Shown here one piece after another: positions 21,601-34,900 of a stretch of DNA of 64,000 nucleotides. Position 1 is the stretch's first letter. Each line of letters begins with the position of its first letter. The stretch is from Colletes latitarsis (taxonomy: Eukaryota > Arthropoda > Insecta > Hymenoptera > Colletidae), in assembly GCF_051014445.1 (NCBI RefSeq), contig NC_135141.1, forward strand, positions 24,947,422 to 25,011,421, given 5' to 3'. The notes beneath the pieces were generated by a model. The model worked only from the letters and a program-made list of their open reading frames with translations, was not told the DNA's origin and made no database searches. A program made the position numbers and the translations under genes.

Positions 21601-22933
21601 ACGATCTACGAATTCGTAGTATTATACAGGGTGTTCGGCCACCACTGAGAAAAATTTTAATGGGAGATTCTAGAGGCCAAAATAAGATGAAACTCAAGAA
21701 TGCTAATTTGTTGATGGAGGCCTCGTTAAACAGTTATTAACGTTTAAAGTTCCGCCCGTATTGAATCTTTTTCTAGGGAGTAGGATTTCAGGGGTATGTG
21801 TATCGACCAAAAATGCTTACAATTGACCCCCGCAACTGAAAATAATTTTTCCAGAACGATTTGAAATTTTTTAATTTTGTCGAAAAATTTCACACCTTCT
21901 CGAATTTTTTTCTAGAAAGTGGGTAGGATTTCGGGGTTATGTCTAATGACCAAAAATGGTTGTAATCGACCCCCGCAGCTAACAATAATTTTTTTAGAAC
22001 GATTTGAAATCTTTTTTTTTCGTCGAAAAATTTAGGCTACCCCCTGTCGATTTTTCTTAAAAATTCCTTTTTCATTTCTAGTAATTTTGTTTGACGCCCT
22101 ACAGAAAAGTTGTCTAATACTTTTTTGTAGGTACCAATGAGCTCTACTTCAGAAAAAAGTTTCATTAAAATATATTCATTATTGTAGGAGTTATGGCTGT
22201 TTGAAAATTGAACCATTTTTATGGGGTTTTTCTCATTTTGCGGGGTCAAGGACCAACTTTTCGAATATTTTTGCGATTTGTACATATTCTCCACCAAAAT
22301 ACGCGTAGTTTGCTTTTTTAAACATTAAAATCGTCCAATCCGTTCAGAAGTTATGACGTTTTAAAGATTCGCATGAAATTTCAGGGTAGCATTTTTGGCC
22401 TCACATTAGATTTTCGGTAAACAATTTTTTTCTCGAAAATGCGTAGGATTTCGAGGGTATGTATAATGACCAAAAATGATTGTAATTGTACCCTGTAACT
22501 AAATATAATTTTTTTAGTATGATTTGAAATTTTTTAATTTCGTCTAAAAATTTCAGTACATACTCGAACTTTTTTCTCGAAACTGGGTAGGATTTCAGAG
22601 GTATGTGTATTCACCAAAAATAATTGCAATTAAACCCCAGAACCAAAAATAATTTTTTCAGAACGATTTGAAATTTTTTAATTTAATTTTTTAATAACTT
22701 ATTAACGAAGCCTCAGTCAAGAAATTGATATTCATGATTTTCGTTTTATTTTTGCCTCTAGAATCTCCCTTCAAAATTTTTCCCAGGGGTGACCGAACAC
22801 TCTGTATACACTGGAATATGAAAAAATAAATCTTACCTGTTGGATATACTAAGATCGTTGGTCTCTTCGATTGTGGAATCGTGGGCATCGTTGGTCGTCC
22901 TGCTCTCACCTCGACCGACATTTTTCTTTCGAT
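15679..22933 (-). CDS. Single-pass membrane protein, last three exons, family unrecognised
   Basis: Three minus-strand exons join in frame with clean borders: 22933-22837, 19505-19320 and 15824-15679, the last ending in a stop. Splice phases agree (1 and 1), which strongly supports a real gene. The first visible exon encodes a Pro/Thr/Arg-rich linker (GRPTMPTIPQSKRPTILVYP). The second has a hydrophobic helix of about 22 residues (IIIPIVSCILGFPLLALMVI) followed at once by CCLRRRAKIARERARRR, a typical cytoplasmic stop-transfer sequence. The third gives a Ser/Arg/Asp tail ending ...TALELSSPD. This implies a type I protein with an outside domain encoded further upstream (above 22933) and a tail of about 85 residues. 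The CC-RR juxtamembrane pattern and topology recall adhesion receptors and alpha/epsilon-sarcoglycans, but I see no decisive family signature. Introns are about 3.3-3.5 kb and contain three transposon copies. Confidence 0.7.
16676..16819 (+). CDS. 47-codon small ORF with strong start context
   Basis: ATG in a good context (ACAATGG) opens a frame reading MAEAAAAAADNGALRKKNRE, continuing with a mixed, well-balanced sequence (TLTSLETISSNIQADKKF) and ending YLNPL then stop. The alanine run comes from a GCG microsatellite. It lies on the strand opposite the membrane-protein gene, inside its last intron. The composition looks like a cytosolic protein N-terminus rather than random intron translation, but no matching splice donor is apparent near the end. 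It could be a micropeptide gene, the first exon of an undetected transcript, or a remnant of a processed pseudogene. Unrecognised. Confidence 0.35.
   Translation: MAEAAAAAADNGALRKKNREGSDKTLTSLETISSNIQADKKFYLNPL
18394..18767. mobile_element. Short terminal-inverted-repeat element (family F)
   Basis: Left end CAGGGTGTTCCACAGGTTTC (from 18394) and right end GAAACTTGCGGGACACTCTG (to 18767) are inverted repeats matching at 18 of the 22 terminal bases. The 374-bp element encodes nothing recognisable and is a MITE-like non-autonomous transposon. The CAGGGTGTTC start resembles that of the other family in this window but the interiors are unrelated. It sits in the last intron of the membrane-protein gene. 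Confidence 0.6.
20662..20958. mobile_element. MITE of the CAGGGTGTTCGGCCA family, copy B (foldback form)
   Basis: A 297-bp element flanked by TA on both sides. About 105 bases at each end are inverted copies with only a handful of differences (CAGGGTGTTCGGCCACTCC ... versus ... GGTTGGCCGAATACCCTG). Even the middle is partly palindromic (GCCTGCAGAACGACAA against its inverted partner), so the whole element can fold into one long hairpin. No coding capacity. It lies in the first visible intron of the membrane-protein gene, between exons 22837 and 19505. Confidence 0.85.
21627..22804. mobile_element. Long CAGGGTGTTCGGCCA-family element, copy C
   Basis: A 1178-bp element bounded by CAGGGTGTTCGGCCACC at 21627 and the inverted end (GACCGAACACTCTG) at 22804, flanked by TA. 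Between the long inverted ends are repeats of a short module (AATAATTTTTTTAGAACGATTTGAAA type) and one larger internal module (about 22030-22400). The larger module is also present twice in the copy at 36929, in the opposite orientation. On the minus strand that module has an 86-codon open frame. No transposase was recognised. The right end falls 32 bases inside the intron from the splice donor of the membrane-protein exon at 22837. Confidence 0.85.
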
Positions 22934-25900
22934 CTGGAACAGAATCGGTTCCTCGAAATAATCACAGTCCCTGATCACGCTACACCGTGATCAAAAAGTC
23001 GCGGGTATCAAGGTCTCGACCAGCCTGTTTCCCGACGTGTGTTCGCTTACGTTTGTGAGAAATTTATCCCTGTTCATTATTCGACGCGTTCCATTTCTTA
23101 CGAGAGAAAAGTCAAAGCAGCCTCCGGCGTTTCGTCGGTTTCCTAATTTTTCCTCCGTCCTTTTCATTTTTCAACGATGCGCCGAGGTCGAGAGATCGTC
23201 CGTAAACAAGAATGCAAAGTTCTAGAGTTTTGCTTTGACATCATTTCCGGTAGTAATTACGCGTCTTGCCTTTTTCCTCGTTAGTTTCGTGTCTCGCGAA
23301 TAGACTGTGTGATTTCTGCTTGGTTTATCGCGAAACGAAACACCGCGTGTACGAATAAATTCTGCCTCGTGCGAGCTTCTATAAATGAAGATAATTGTGC
23401 ACGATCGATTGGTTCTTCGGGTTCGTCAACTTTACCCAATTATTAAAGATGAATTTCACAAACATTTGGATGACCAATCGATTCGATGTAAACGTCGTAA
23501 CAATTTTAGCGCGATATTATCGGAAAATGCTTCTAAAATATTTCGTCCCTTTTCGCTTTCATATTTGCGCGAAGTCGGATCTTCTTTGTACGCCTCGTTT
23601 GAAGCAAAATGTCGCGAGAGATTGGATACAGAAGCAGACGCAAGAGTTCGGATGTCTTCTATAGAGCCAGAGATTAAAGAGCTTTGTAAAAATGCAGAAT
23701 AATGTCACGTATCTCGTTAAACGATTCTTCGTCGAAGAAATTTTTAACAAGTAATCGATCGATATATTATAATTAAAAAAGCCTTTGAGGCTCCATAGAA
23801 ATACACGTTTCACACACGTTGCTCTATACAGCCATTATTTATAGTTCTATTCTTAAAAAATATCGTTTTTCGGTGGCGGTGGTTTTTAAATCATTGCAGA
23901 ATTCCATTTTATCGCACGAAGAGCTCCCATTGATACACGAGAATTGACTTTTCACCTGCTCGGGACGAAAGCGCCATTTGTCTTCGCCCTTTGTTTTCGC
24001 GACAGTTTTTTCCCCGTCGCTTCCACTCTTCTTTCCCTTCTCTGCACTCAGAAAAGCAATAATGCTTGAACGTGCTGGTGTGAATATCGAGAAAGCGTGG
24101 AAACGTCTGTCTGTGTGAAGACTTCTACGATTTCCTCAGTCCTGCATTCTCTTAACGGGAGGTTATTGCGAGAGGACTTAATTTATCCCGGGGAAATAGT
24201 CTGAGGAACGATTCTAATTCTGGTTTCCCGGATCAGTCGATTCAATCGATCGTTGCCCTTAATGCGTTTAAAACAACGCGTTTTTAATTTAATCATGTCG
24301 TCGATAAAAATTACCTAGATTCAGACTACTTTATTCTCGTTAAATAAGTGCGTACATTTCATTATTTGCAACGATGGTACGAAAGGTAAACGTGGAAATG
24401 GTTCGTTGGTGTTTGAAAAAGGAGAAATTCAAATGCAATTGGAAAACAAGAGCAGCTGCGCGCTCTCAGTGTTAATTATCGCGCCACATCTAATCATCCT
24501 ACTCGAATCGAAGCTCATTCCGCTAAGTACAGTCGAGTTTAATTCCCCGACCAACGCGACGGGGGTGGCTCGTTAGCTTTCGAAACTACTCGGAGGAACG
24601 TCTCGTTTCCGGGCCGCGCCAGATATCTGTACTTCCACCTTCCTTTTAGTCCTCGTGCACTTTTTACGCTACCCGAATATTGCCTCTATAAATTGTCCTA
24701 CATACGCGTCCTCGCTCGAAAGAGTCTGGTCGAACACGAGCCCCCTGGGAACCCCGATCCCGATGGAAAGGAGCTGTTATCGTACCTCAAAGAGGCGGTT
24801 CCGAAACGGCAAACAATTTTCTCTATTCTCTATTCGAGACGTATGCCGTCTCTTTTACGTTACGATTATTTTACGAGTGGAAAGATAGGAGATAGCTTGC
24901 ATCTGAATTTCTAAAAGTCTGTTTTCTAGTTTCTTTGCGCCTATGGATCCTACGGATCGCGCAGATCAGCATCGAAGAATGTTTGTTAATTTCAATACCT
25001 TTTCATGGTTGAAAACATCTAATAAAGGACCACTTTTAAAACGAACTTTTCGACCAGCGTCTAGAGGAAACTTGGACTTCTTCCAAAGTATCGGTCGCGA
25101 CGATTCCTTATCCTGCGAGCTTCAGAGTTATCGAATAGATTCACCCGGTACAATCCGGAAATTCGAAATCACTTTCATTGTGATTCGAGATTTCGTGAAG
25201 TCTGCTCGAAAGTAGGTCGTTCAATTTTCACCGGGATGCAACACTTGCATCGCGTATTACACGCTACGAAAAGTAACTCTATTTTCTAATCTTCGACACC
25301 TTCGATAATCTCTGCAATTTGGATTTACAATTTTTTCTCCATACTTCTCGCGTACGCGAGCGAGCCAATAGCGTCGAAGATCTCTTCACCAAGGGGGTGA
25401 AACGGTACAGCAACCGTGCACCTTGCGAAAAAGCTACATTTGCATCATCCTCGAGTTACGTCCGCCTTATCGTCGTCGGCGCAGAGCGTGGCCACTTCGA
25501 TTATTTCGCAGCGCAGCTTGTGGTCCGCTATTAATTTCGTGGATCCGCGAAAACGGCTCGCGAGGAAAACGCTAGTCCGCGATACGCAATTTAGATAGCC
25601 CCGTTATCTACGTTATCAGCCCGTGTGCCGCGTATTTCGCGCGTTGCAAATTAACGAGCATGTTTTCGATCACCGCGTGTCCATGGCTGCACCTAGGATT
25701 GCGCTCGGATATCTCTTAAGCTAAATTATCGCTGCTTCCTATCTTCCACGCTCTAAACAAAGAGCCTTATTTGAACCAAATGGACTAAATTTGGATTACA
25801 AATTAAAGTCCTGTATTTTGAAAAACAGAACGCCACGAAATACGTAATCTATCGCGTACACGACCTCCGTTTCTATTATTTTTTCCTCCGTTGCTCAGCC

Positions 25901-28900
25901 TAGGAGCTACAATTATCGTTGGAATTCGCGCGAAACATGAAACTCCTGATGGATTCCCGAAACTGTGCACGCGCGCGTGTGCCTTTGAACGCGGACCCAA
26001 AGCATTGTCTGTATTTTCTCTGAGGCGTGTACAAGCTTTCGAACAATCCCCAGCGATTCTGCCTTGCTAAACCATGGAATTAAAATTGGATGCTGCGGGC
26101 CATGGAACGTTCAAAGATCGTAGTTCGTCGCCGGTATCGTTAAATCGAACGTTTCCAGGTCTACTTCGAATTTCGTTTCCGGGGATCGAGAGATATTTCC
26201 CATTGTTTTATATTTACTCGACACACCATGAAGTTTGGCGGGACTCGAAGAACGCGGGTAAAATTGCAAGAACCGATACGAGCAGCAATTTTCCAGGGTC
26301 TATTTCGACGAGAGGAACGGTCGATCGCAGTCGCTCGATTTCCCGAGCTTCCATTAATTAAAGCTCTGTTCGCGATTACATCGTGGTTAAACCGTTCCGG
26401 GTTTCGCTCTTTCGCGTTTCGAATTCCGTTCCTGTTGTTCGCATGCTCGTCTTCCAGCGAAACTTCGTCTTTAACCTTTCGGCTAGCACCTCGGGGATGA
26501 TGTCGAATCTCGTCTGGCTATACGTAAGTAGCAATTTCGAGTGACTGGGTTCAAAAGGTTGCGGTCGATGTTTACCGGAAAGTTTAGGAGAACCTGGACA
26601 GAGGTCCCGTGTCGTCGTCGAATTTTGGTTCCCGCGATATCATCAGTCGAGGTTCCTGCTTTTATTAAACTCCTCGTTTGAATATTTATCGCCAGTGTAT
26701 TGGAGTTTGCCCTTCCGTTGGACGAAGTGCATCGATAAAGGCTTCGGTCGGAACAACATGCCTAGTTAAACGTAGTTAACTCGCTTCCGTGAAATATTGG
26801 CTCGCAAACAAGATTAAGACCGATATGTTTTACGCGCTTTGCATATCGAATTTCCCCGTAAGTGAATCGAGTCACGAAAATCGAATTTTGGCGAACATTG
26901 ACTTTGCATCGTGCGCGTACCAAGCAAAATTACAATAGTATTTCCATATACGGTAATTAATCGACGCGAAGGTTTTAATTCGTTTAAATCTTTTTGAGGT
27001 TCGTTCAATAAAAGGGAGCATTTCCACTGAAAATCCTATCCAGGATCGCTTTTCTTGCATCCCCCTCGCGAACGGTAGTTCTCCGACGATTCGAGCCACC
27101 GCCATTGTGACCCTTGAGGTAATTGTTCCACTAACTAACGTTGGGCCATTTTCTGTATTTGACACGAGCACTATTGGGCGAGGCGATTCTGAATCGTGAG
27201 CTTTAGGGTTATCTGTCCCAGAGTGTGGGTAACGTTCGCCCGTAAATCAAGGGAAATGGTTCCATTCGGTGCGGCTCTATCGAGAAAGAGGTCTGAAAAG
27301 TAACCTTTAAAAATATTACCGATTGGACAGGATCTGAATGGAAGGTAGTCGCATTTATTCGCGTCAGATCTGAGGGTCGTTTTAAAAGTTGGCTCACTAT
27401 TTTGAGTTCCCCGATGAAAATCCTCTATGTAGAAACTTCAGTTTTGGGAACGGACAGCACAATTTTCGTTTCATTAAAAATTGCTGTCGGCGTCGAGCCT
27501 TTCGCGAAAAATTTCATCACGATTCTCCGTGTTATCCGTTTCACGGCGCGAAGCGAGATAGCTTTTTTTTAATTAATTTTTTACAGTATATAAAACGAAC
27601 GACATTTCAAGATACGTAATCAAAAGTCAGCATCGATCGGCTCGATCCAATATTTATCAAGGATGTTCAATTTGGGCGAAAGTCTAAATAACCCAATCTT
27701 CGGCTAATACCTGGAAGGAAATTGTCGGTCGGACGAAGATTAATCGAGGTTCCTCGACGCGAACGAAGTGTACGGAGTAATTGAGGGATTATCGAAGGCG
27801 GGTACAGAACGTCGTTAAGATGTTTCTATAATAGCACCTGGGATTACCGGTGTTACCGTAAAAGGGACACGGTGTCGGTAATTTTTTAATCCCTTCGAAC
27901 GACTTATCCGTCGAAAGTCTCTAATTAAACGGCCTGCTCGTCGTTCTTGCTCCCGATATTAAAAGAAACTGCTTCCCGTGCAATGATATAACTAGTCAAA
28001 GGAGTTTACGGAACATGATGTAAAACTTTTGAAAGGTTTCTGGTTTACTCGATCCAGGCTCTAGCGAACGAAGCTCGCTACGCGGTCGATATTCGACGCT
28101 CTGTATTACGTTGCGTTCTCGTTGCGTCCTCGTCGATATCCTTGCCGCTGCCTCGTTAATTAACCGTTTTATTCATTACGTAACACTCCTCCGTTGATTA
28201 AACAAACAGCAAATCTCAAGAGGATACACGTAACGCGATGCAGGGAATCATTTCTTCGTCGACCGCTTGGCTCTCGTCAAACATCGTCAAAATCAGTTGA
28301 GTCTATCATAGTTTGATCGAACCGTAAACGATCGAGAAGCGTGCCAATCGAATACCACTAGATTCTAATATTTTCCTTTGGGTTCGTCTGTAAATCCTCC
28401 CATCTTGTCCAAAGTTCCGCGGGTTTGTTTGACGCGAGTCTCGGTATTACGGGAACGCGATCGAGTCCGTGCATCCTGCACCTGGTGCAAAAGAATTCTG
28501 GGTCGCGATGAGAAATATGACACGGAGAACTCTCAACGTTCGACCCATTTTCTTCCGTTCCACGAAATTTGAACTGCTTCGCCGTAGATACGAATAAACA
28601 TAAAGTATCGCAATATCAATCAAACGAACGGAAACAGCCGGTTTACGACGATGCATACGAAATGCTTATCAGAATTCTGTTACGCGGCTCCGAACGTTCT
28701 CTCATTTCGATTCGTTTTATTAAATTTTTAATATGCTTCCTGCTGACTCGACGGGGATGAACTGATTTCTCACTCGAGTTCACATCGATGAATAAAAGAT
28801 AAACTGCTTGATCGTTGCTCGAATAAGAATAGACGGTTCGATCGCAGAGTCGTAAATTATTATCCTCGCCATTACCGTTACCGTTGTTATTCGATACCCA

Positions 28901-31900
28901 TTCGCGATTGTTTACGCGGTGCAATTGGTTTCGAACGAATTATAATTATCCGGGGTTGTTCGACGTTCCGTTTGAGCGCATCCTCTGATGAGAAACATCG
29001 GAAGCCAACGAATCATTCGCGATATAGTTGGAAAATTTCAGTACACCGGATATCGAGTCATAAATTTTTCGAGACGTTTTCTTGAAACGTACCCAGATAT
29101 TTCTATAGAAAAATTCGTCGAAGAAAGTCGTTGGAAATATTAACGAGCGCTGAGAGTTGGCTGGTTTGATCGTATGATAGGAATTTCGGCAGGCAATAGA
29201 AATGGAAGCCAATTAAAAGAGTCCAAGTATAGATTCGCGTTGAGGATCAATAGCCGCGGGCACCTTTTCGATCAGAGTCAGTGTATACACGCGATAGAGA
29301 TTGGCATATCTGAGTCAACGAGATAATCCTTTGTCCCTGTCTTGTCAGATTCACCTGCTGAGCGTCTCGTTCGAGCCGCAAACGTCACGGTTGCCCCGGA
29401 TCCTGGGCGTGAATACTCGAGGAGCGTAATCGCGATAAGCTTTTCACGTCGCTCGATCGCTAATGGCGAGCTTTCGCCGAGCAAACGGCTCTCCGGCACG
29501 ACGCTCGAATTTCTCACAAGTAACCGTATCGTCTCCAAAAAGTAGCATTCGTTGCTTTTCAGACGAGTTTTTTTTATTATTTTTCGGTCCCCAAAGCTCA
29601 GTGGCCGACACTCGTTGCAATCGAAAGTGTCTCCATTCTTTTCGACGTTGAGGATCCTAAATATAATTTTTCAAAAAATATTCTACTTCCCGTCGTGCAA
29701 TCTGTAGGGCTCGGAGGAGGATTACCTGTTCCCTGTCGGGATCGGGAGACACGATGTTCGTTACCTGTACGCATTTATCGCGGTTGTTTGTCTTTATCCA
29801 AAGGATCAAAGAGTTTTGGAATTCCTCGCGAGTCGAGGCACAGCCGTGAGGCAAAGTCGAGAAATTCCGTCCTTGAATCTCAGCCGCGCGACGACGAAGG
29901 AAAGAACAAGGAATTCCTTTGGCTGTTTGTATCCGTCTCGGCGGGGATTTTTGTCCCCGGGGGGAAAGCCGGAAATCGAGTCCTCGAAAGACGACGTCGC
30001 TGACAACACCGAGAACCGGATCGATCTTTCGCTAAACAGGATCGCCTCTCCTCTTGGCGCACCCGCTGTTCTTCGACTGTACGTTCTTCGTTCCAAATAC
30101 CGAGGAAAGGAGACACGGTAATGGCTTTGGATATTAACTCCCTGGTCCCCTGTCCCGATATCTCTTCGAAACGATACGGTGTATACGTATTGACTGGATT
30201 CGCGGTAAATCGACGTTGAAACGTCGAAACAGTTTCTTGCTGGACCGGTAATCGCGTACGGTTTACTTTTTCTCGAACAGTGCTAAATTGGTTCCAATTT
30301 ATCTGTCCGTAAATTTTACACGGTGTGAAGTTTAAAATAAGTTAAAACCTCATACGTGTCAGTATAATATTTTTATTTGTTACCATCTAGTCTGCATCTG
30401 TTCCAGATATTCCATTATTCTTCAATGTGTGAGCGTTTCAATATGTGCCTTTATATTCGACGAATCTATAGAATTTACTATTGCATCCGGAATAAACGGT
30501 TGAATTATTTTTAGAGGCCACCACAGGCCTGGAGATACGACTCTTTATTTGGGGTATGCGGACCGGATAAAGCAGCCCATACACGCAAAGGATTATCGGA
30601 GATTTAATCGCGGGTTTGATCGATCGCCTTTTTTGCTGTTTCTTTTTTTGCGTGGAAGACAGTCGATCAAATCTGCGGGCTAACGCTCAGCAAACCTCGA
30701 CCGTGTATTGGTTCTTTACGGGCAATCTAATTTCATAACTTGTCAACCCCTGGCTCAGGGCTTTGAATAATTGTTTTTATCCTATATACGCGACGTTTGG
30801 CGAGAGTAATACGTGAACCAATAACCGCAGACTGTTTCACGAGATAGGAAGAACTCTATTTAATTAATTACAAAGATTTAACTTCCTCCCAAAAGTTAAA
30901 ATACCCTGTATACTGATAATTTCGGAGTACTATGAGTTATTGTAGTTGGTACGCGTAAAACAATTGAGTACTTGTTTCCCCATTTTCCGAGAAAACTCTC
31001 CAGAGTACCGAGTTCAAATGCAGACAATAAAGTCGTAAAGCTAAAAAATTTGTAGTGCACGCTGGAACCAGAAAGTTAAATATGCGTGGGATTTCAGGTT
31101 AAATTCGGTAGAAACGGAACATGAAAATTATTGCTGCATCCGTTGGTATCGACTTTTCCGTAGGAATTCTCTTCGTCGTAGCAGAAAGTTTTGGTTATCC
31201 GTCACAACGGTGCACGCGACGAAAAATGTCCTTCGTAAAAATGGAGCTAATAAATACTCCCACTTCCTTGTATTTCGTCCACATCATATCTGGTGTCCAC
31301 TAGAGAATTATGCTTTCAGGAGTCTCTGTCCAGACTAAGATTCTCTAATGGATATCGAGAGTAAGGGTTCTTCCATACTCGAGACCACATCTTACGAGCA
31401 CCTAAAACCGCCAATTTGAGGGCGAAAGAACTCTCGAGCATATAATTTACGAATGGACATCAGGAATGAAAGTTTCTCGAGAAACAAAGGGACACGAGAC
31501 GGAGTATTGAATGGGAATGAAACTCGATACTCGATGTTTAGGATTGTCGGCTCGTATCCCACCCTCTGTTGTCGTTCGATTTAACCGCCTCCGGTTTTAC
31601 GCGGGGTTGACGTCTCTAATAGATGCGATCGCTATTCGAGACGTTCAATATTTGTGCAGGGTCTTCGAAGGAACAGTTGTTCGGCATCCTTAACGGACGT
31701 GAAATCGATGCGTCTTGTGGGCGTAAAATGAGCACTCGCGGTCGACGTGACGCGTCACGCCAAGATTTATTCGCCACTATTTTAGCGGAAGAACGCTTTT
31801 GTTCCCGACCCTCCGTATACAGGCAGCCGTCTTGCACGGAACAGCGATGTCTATACGGAATTCCATTACGCTAATCCGTGTTCATGAATCACACGCGCCG

Positions 31901-34900
31901 ACCCTTAAGACGTAATTCTGGAACTCGCGTACACAGGCCTCGAGCGTACAATTTCGCAACTCCGACCTGGATTCACTCGTGGACCGAATTCTAAGCTCCG
32001 TCTTAGCCAACAAGAGTCACGGTCCATTTATAATTTCGACTCATCGCGTGGTCTGATCTCGCAAACTACCAAATCTCGAGCCAAGCAGCGATCCGTGGTC
32101 TCGGTTTGCGACTTCAGGTGGTCTTTGTTAAATCTCCTGCCGGATCTTGACTATAGCGTCGCGAATCTGCTTAAGATCATTGTTACTTCGTACTCTAGGG
32201 AGAATAATATCAACATTAGTCTCCCTGGTTGTGATTGCGTTGCTCTATTGATTTTGTGAATCGTGTATCTGGATACACAGAGGATCCTTCAAAATCTTAG
32301 ACTTGGATAGCTTTGAGCTCAAACGCGTCTGACCATAACTCGTTATTTCTACTTGCGTTTATGTCAGCTGTGATATTATCCGCTTACTGTTTCTTGAGTA
32401 GTCAGAAATAGACGAAGTACACGATATTGCATCGCAAGATACACGTACAAAGACCAGTGCAAGTAGAAATACCAGGATATGATCAGACGCGCTCGAAGAA
32501 AAGTCACCGTTAGTATTAATAATGCACAACTACTACGCTGTGGTTTCGGTGAACGTAGTGTTGATTCAAAGGATACCGTCTGAACCCTCTTCGAGGACGA
32601 TCGAAGATTACGCGAGGAGGCTGCCCGAAAGAATCGTCGCAAGCACTTCGCCGAGAATAAATCTCCGTTGAATAGCAGCTTATCGAAACAACGCGTCTGC
32701 CCGCGGCGATAAATATTGAAATTCACGGCGATAAGCCAGATATTTTAACGGAAAGTTTCCAACGATTATTTCGTCGTCGTACGACTGCGGTAAAAATGGC
32801 TTACGCGAGCAGTTCAGACACTGGACAGTATTTCGCTCTGTTCGTGCTCGATACGCGTTCCCTAGGCGGGTTGCAATCTACTCAGCAACAGTATATTAAA
32901 CAGACGGCGAGCATACAACGTCGGTGCAGAAGGTAGTGTGCACAGAACGTGTCTCACGTGCACCGGCGTAATTTTCGGAGACTGTCCATAAATCTTGCAT
33001 CCATTAGATGGCCCCGTGGAAACGTCCCCGTAACCATTACGGTGTTAATGGTTTTAATAGCCGTTCGTTCGGTCTTCCGCGCTTCCGTAATTTTCAGTTT
33101 GCGTTCCCGTCTAACGAGCCCCGATCAATTGTTCGCCGCCAATCCGTTTAACGGAATAAAGCTCCATTTACACACGCGTGACGAGCCGGAACGATTTCCG
33201 TCAAGCCACCCATCGATAGTCTTTTATCATTATTCGCGAATGCATTCTGCTCGATTGCACGATCGTTCGAAAAATCTTACCTAACGTTCGCTGCAATACC
33301 GAGAATTTTGCTCGTTCATTTATTTTTGCAAGAAATAGGACGGAAGTGCGGTAGAAATGCGTTTCGAATGCGAATATCGTCGCCCGGCCATAAAACTTTA
33401 TTAATTTTGAATATCTCGTCGCTTGCGTGCCTTCAACGCGATCGGTATTAATGCCTGATTATCGCGGCGCTGTTCGTCCATTGAATAATCCGGCCAGCAC
33501 GCGAATAATTATCTCGCGTTATCGATCCATCGATCAGCGATTCGAGAACACGGTAATTGAATTACACTCGTACATATGTAATTGACGCGGGCACGTTACA
33601 ACGAACGCGTAGTACGCTATCATTGTCATCGTTAACGTAAAGTGTAAATCGGTATCGTCCATTTCCATAGAAATAAATTCGATTCCTCGAAAGTAAAATC
33701 TCGCATTTTTAGAAGTAGACGTTTCTATCTTTTCTTGAGCGCCGTGGAATCAGCCAAACGTGCATTCGTATTCAATTTTTCCAGGGCTCTGTTTCCGATA
33801 TAAATCGCAATATTTATTTTTCTATCGTAAACAGAGGCAGCCAATCGTCGCGATTCCTATTACCGTTTAATCCCTCTTGTTTTGAACGTGACTCGCGTTC
33901 GAAAATCAAATAGTCGGTTCGTCGACGTAAATGTTGCGTTCGCGTAGCTTCTGTCAACGAGTCGCGGGTGGCCAACCGGACGCAAAATTAAACGAAACGC
34001 GCCTCTATAGAGCTAACATTCCCATTGATTGTGAGTGCATTCGCGCGTATAATTGTTTATTTCTGTCATTTACCGGTACCTTTTAGTCGCTGTTCCCATT
34101 GACTCTTTTAGAGACGCTACCGGTGTGCGCGTTGCTTCAGTTTCAAAATTAGTTTGGGCGTCGTAACGTGGAAGTAAACACTCAGCGAAGTATTTATAAT
34201 TAAATTTCCTAATGATATAACATTGCAACGTAGCAGCGAATGGGGTTAAAATGGGACAATGTTTGCGTTAAAATCGTGGTATTCGGGTCGACTCGTATTT
34301 TAAAAACGTGTTGCTTTGGTTGGTTTTGGAAAATAGAAGACTTTGTAAGATAGCAGTGACCTGAATCGATGTCAACGATTTTCAGATTTGCATTGAAATC
34401 TAGGAACAGCATTCCCGTCTGAGAGTTGTGGTCGTAATATTCTTTCCAGTTTTCTCCAGGCTGGAAATATAGTCGTCCAGAGCAATATCGTTAGGGAAGA
34501 ATGCGCGTGCCGGAAATATTAAATTCTGGACCCTCGAGAGAGCGAAATTAACTCTAATATCGCGGACAAAGTCTTTGCACTTTTCACTTGGCTCAAGGTA
34601 TCTTTTAATCCCGATGCTCTCGAAGGCGTCTTCTTTCTCGCGATGCGAAATATTAAGAGTCGTCTAAACTGGGCGAGATCTCCCTCGAGATACGAGCTTT
34701 GGTCTTCCCTCTACGCTAGTTTTTTTTTCGCGGGCCATCGTTTCCATGCAAATTTCAGAGAAGAAAGAATTGGAACGTTGCTCCCAATTTCGACGACAAA
34801 ATATTTACACGCTCGTTTCCGTTCTCGAATTCACGATACCTTTGCTAAATCGTAGCGTATCGTTGCGATAAATCCGATAATTCCAACCGGAGAACTCGTC

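Noticed and set aside
29695..30121. Four overlapping ORFs of 78-102 codons on both strands
   Set aside because: All are open at once and none resembles a protein family.
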